Positions 63,671 to 64,000 of a DNA stretch of 64,000 bases are shown here, piece by piece; position 1 is the stretch's first letter; each line of letters opens with the position of its first letter. The stretch is from NCBI RefSeq assembly GCF_950295315.1, contig NC_080175.1, positions 89,056,161 to 89,120,160 of the forward strand, written 5' to 3'. Source of the stretch: Erinaceus europaeus. Lineage: Eukaryota > Chordata > Mammalia > Eulipotyphla > Erinaceidae. Position numbers and translations under genes: made by a program. Under the pieces are notes generated by a model. That model did no database searches. It saw nothing but the letters and a program-made list of their open reading frames with translations, and had not been told where the DNA came from.

Positions 63671-64000
63671 TTGCATGCTACTGTCCTCATAACCTAGTAA
63701 TTGATCTCCCTGCTGGTTCTTTTTATCAACAGTCTAATGTAACTGAACAAAACTTTTGAAAGAAGCTGTTTTTTTTATTATGAAAATATATTTGAGATCA
63801 ATTTAGATACTGGGAGATAAGGTTTGTTTTGTTTTTTTTCCTACTGATGTGAATTTTCACCATAGTGCATGGGTGTTACACATATGGTATCCTGTGTCGT
63901 TTTTGACCCCAACTGGGAAAAGCTAGCAAAAGCAAAAACAGTAGGTAGGGTATAGATTTATATATATGCATTATCATTTTACTTGAATTTAAATACATAA
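63671..64000. other. Unassigned AT-rich DNA
   Basis: No repeat or gene recognised up to the window end. Confidence 0.55.

Overview
This is mammalian, AT-rich, non-coding DNA. I found no host protein-coding exon, CpG island, RNA gene or CRISPR array that I can support. Almost everything recognisable is retrotransposon sequence. Many copies share a tRNA-headed SINE with A box, B box, a pyrimidine-rich body and a CAACAA/AATAAATAAATA tail. I recognise this as the ERI-type SINE of hedgehogs (Erinaceidae). The best guess is therefore a hedgehog genome (Erinaceus or a close relative), in an intergenic or large intronic region. All family assignments come from reading the sequence and from memory of family features; no database was searched.

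Labels used below. SINE-A: ERI-like tRNA SINE, about 290 bp. A-long: the same with an extra 3' module that begins GCCTCCAG and ends CTGGAGGC. SINE-B: a related tRNA-headed SINE with a GAAGCTTC/TGAAGCAGTGCTG body. SINE-C: a second tRNA-headed SINE (head like ATAATGGTTATGCAAAGAGACT). SINE-D: a third, about 155 bp (GGTCCGGGAGGTGGCRCAGTGG head). Element X: a poly(A)-ended, coding-less repeat of at least 1.1 to 1.3 kb that I cannot name, with more than ten copies here. Element Y: a roughly 195-bp repeat with a (GAA)n tail, two copies.

Layout. 1-14 kb: X and SINE copies, a roughly 1.1-kb L1 3' end (9.2-10.3 kb) and repeat-free AT-rich DNA. 14.2-14.9 kb: a class II (ERVK/IAP-like) LTR with its polypurine tract and a short internal remnant. 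15-24 kb: scattered SINEs in otherwise unassigned DNA. 24-34 kb: the densest mosaic, with nested SINEs, L1 tails, a nearly complete X carrying one Y insertion, and a 31-bp perfect hairpin inside an L1 relic. 34-44 kb: mostly unassigned, with one X interrupted by an L1 tail and the second Y. 44.7-45.9 kb: a second class II endogenous retrovirus remnant (3' LTR plus broken env). 46-55 kb: simple repeats, SINEs, L1 tails and a long X. 55.2-62.5 kb: a nearly full-length but dead minus-strand L1 with a duplicated 3' third and a mutated reverse-transcriptase active site. 62.5-64 kb: SINEs.

The elements do not form a pathway. The shared logic is mobilisation: L1 encoded the machinery, and the SINEs and X carry the target-site duplications, A-rich tails and 5' truncations expected of L1-driven retroposition. 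Nesting gives a relative order: L1 and X bodies are oldest, then SINE-B/C, then near-consensus SINE-A copies (26.6, 29.3, 33.6, 62.8 kb).
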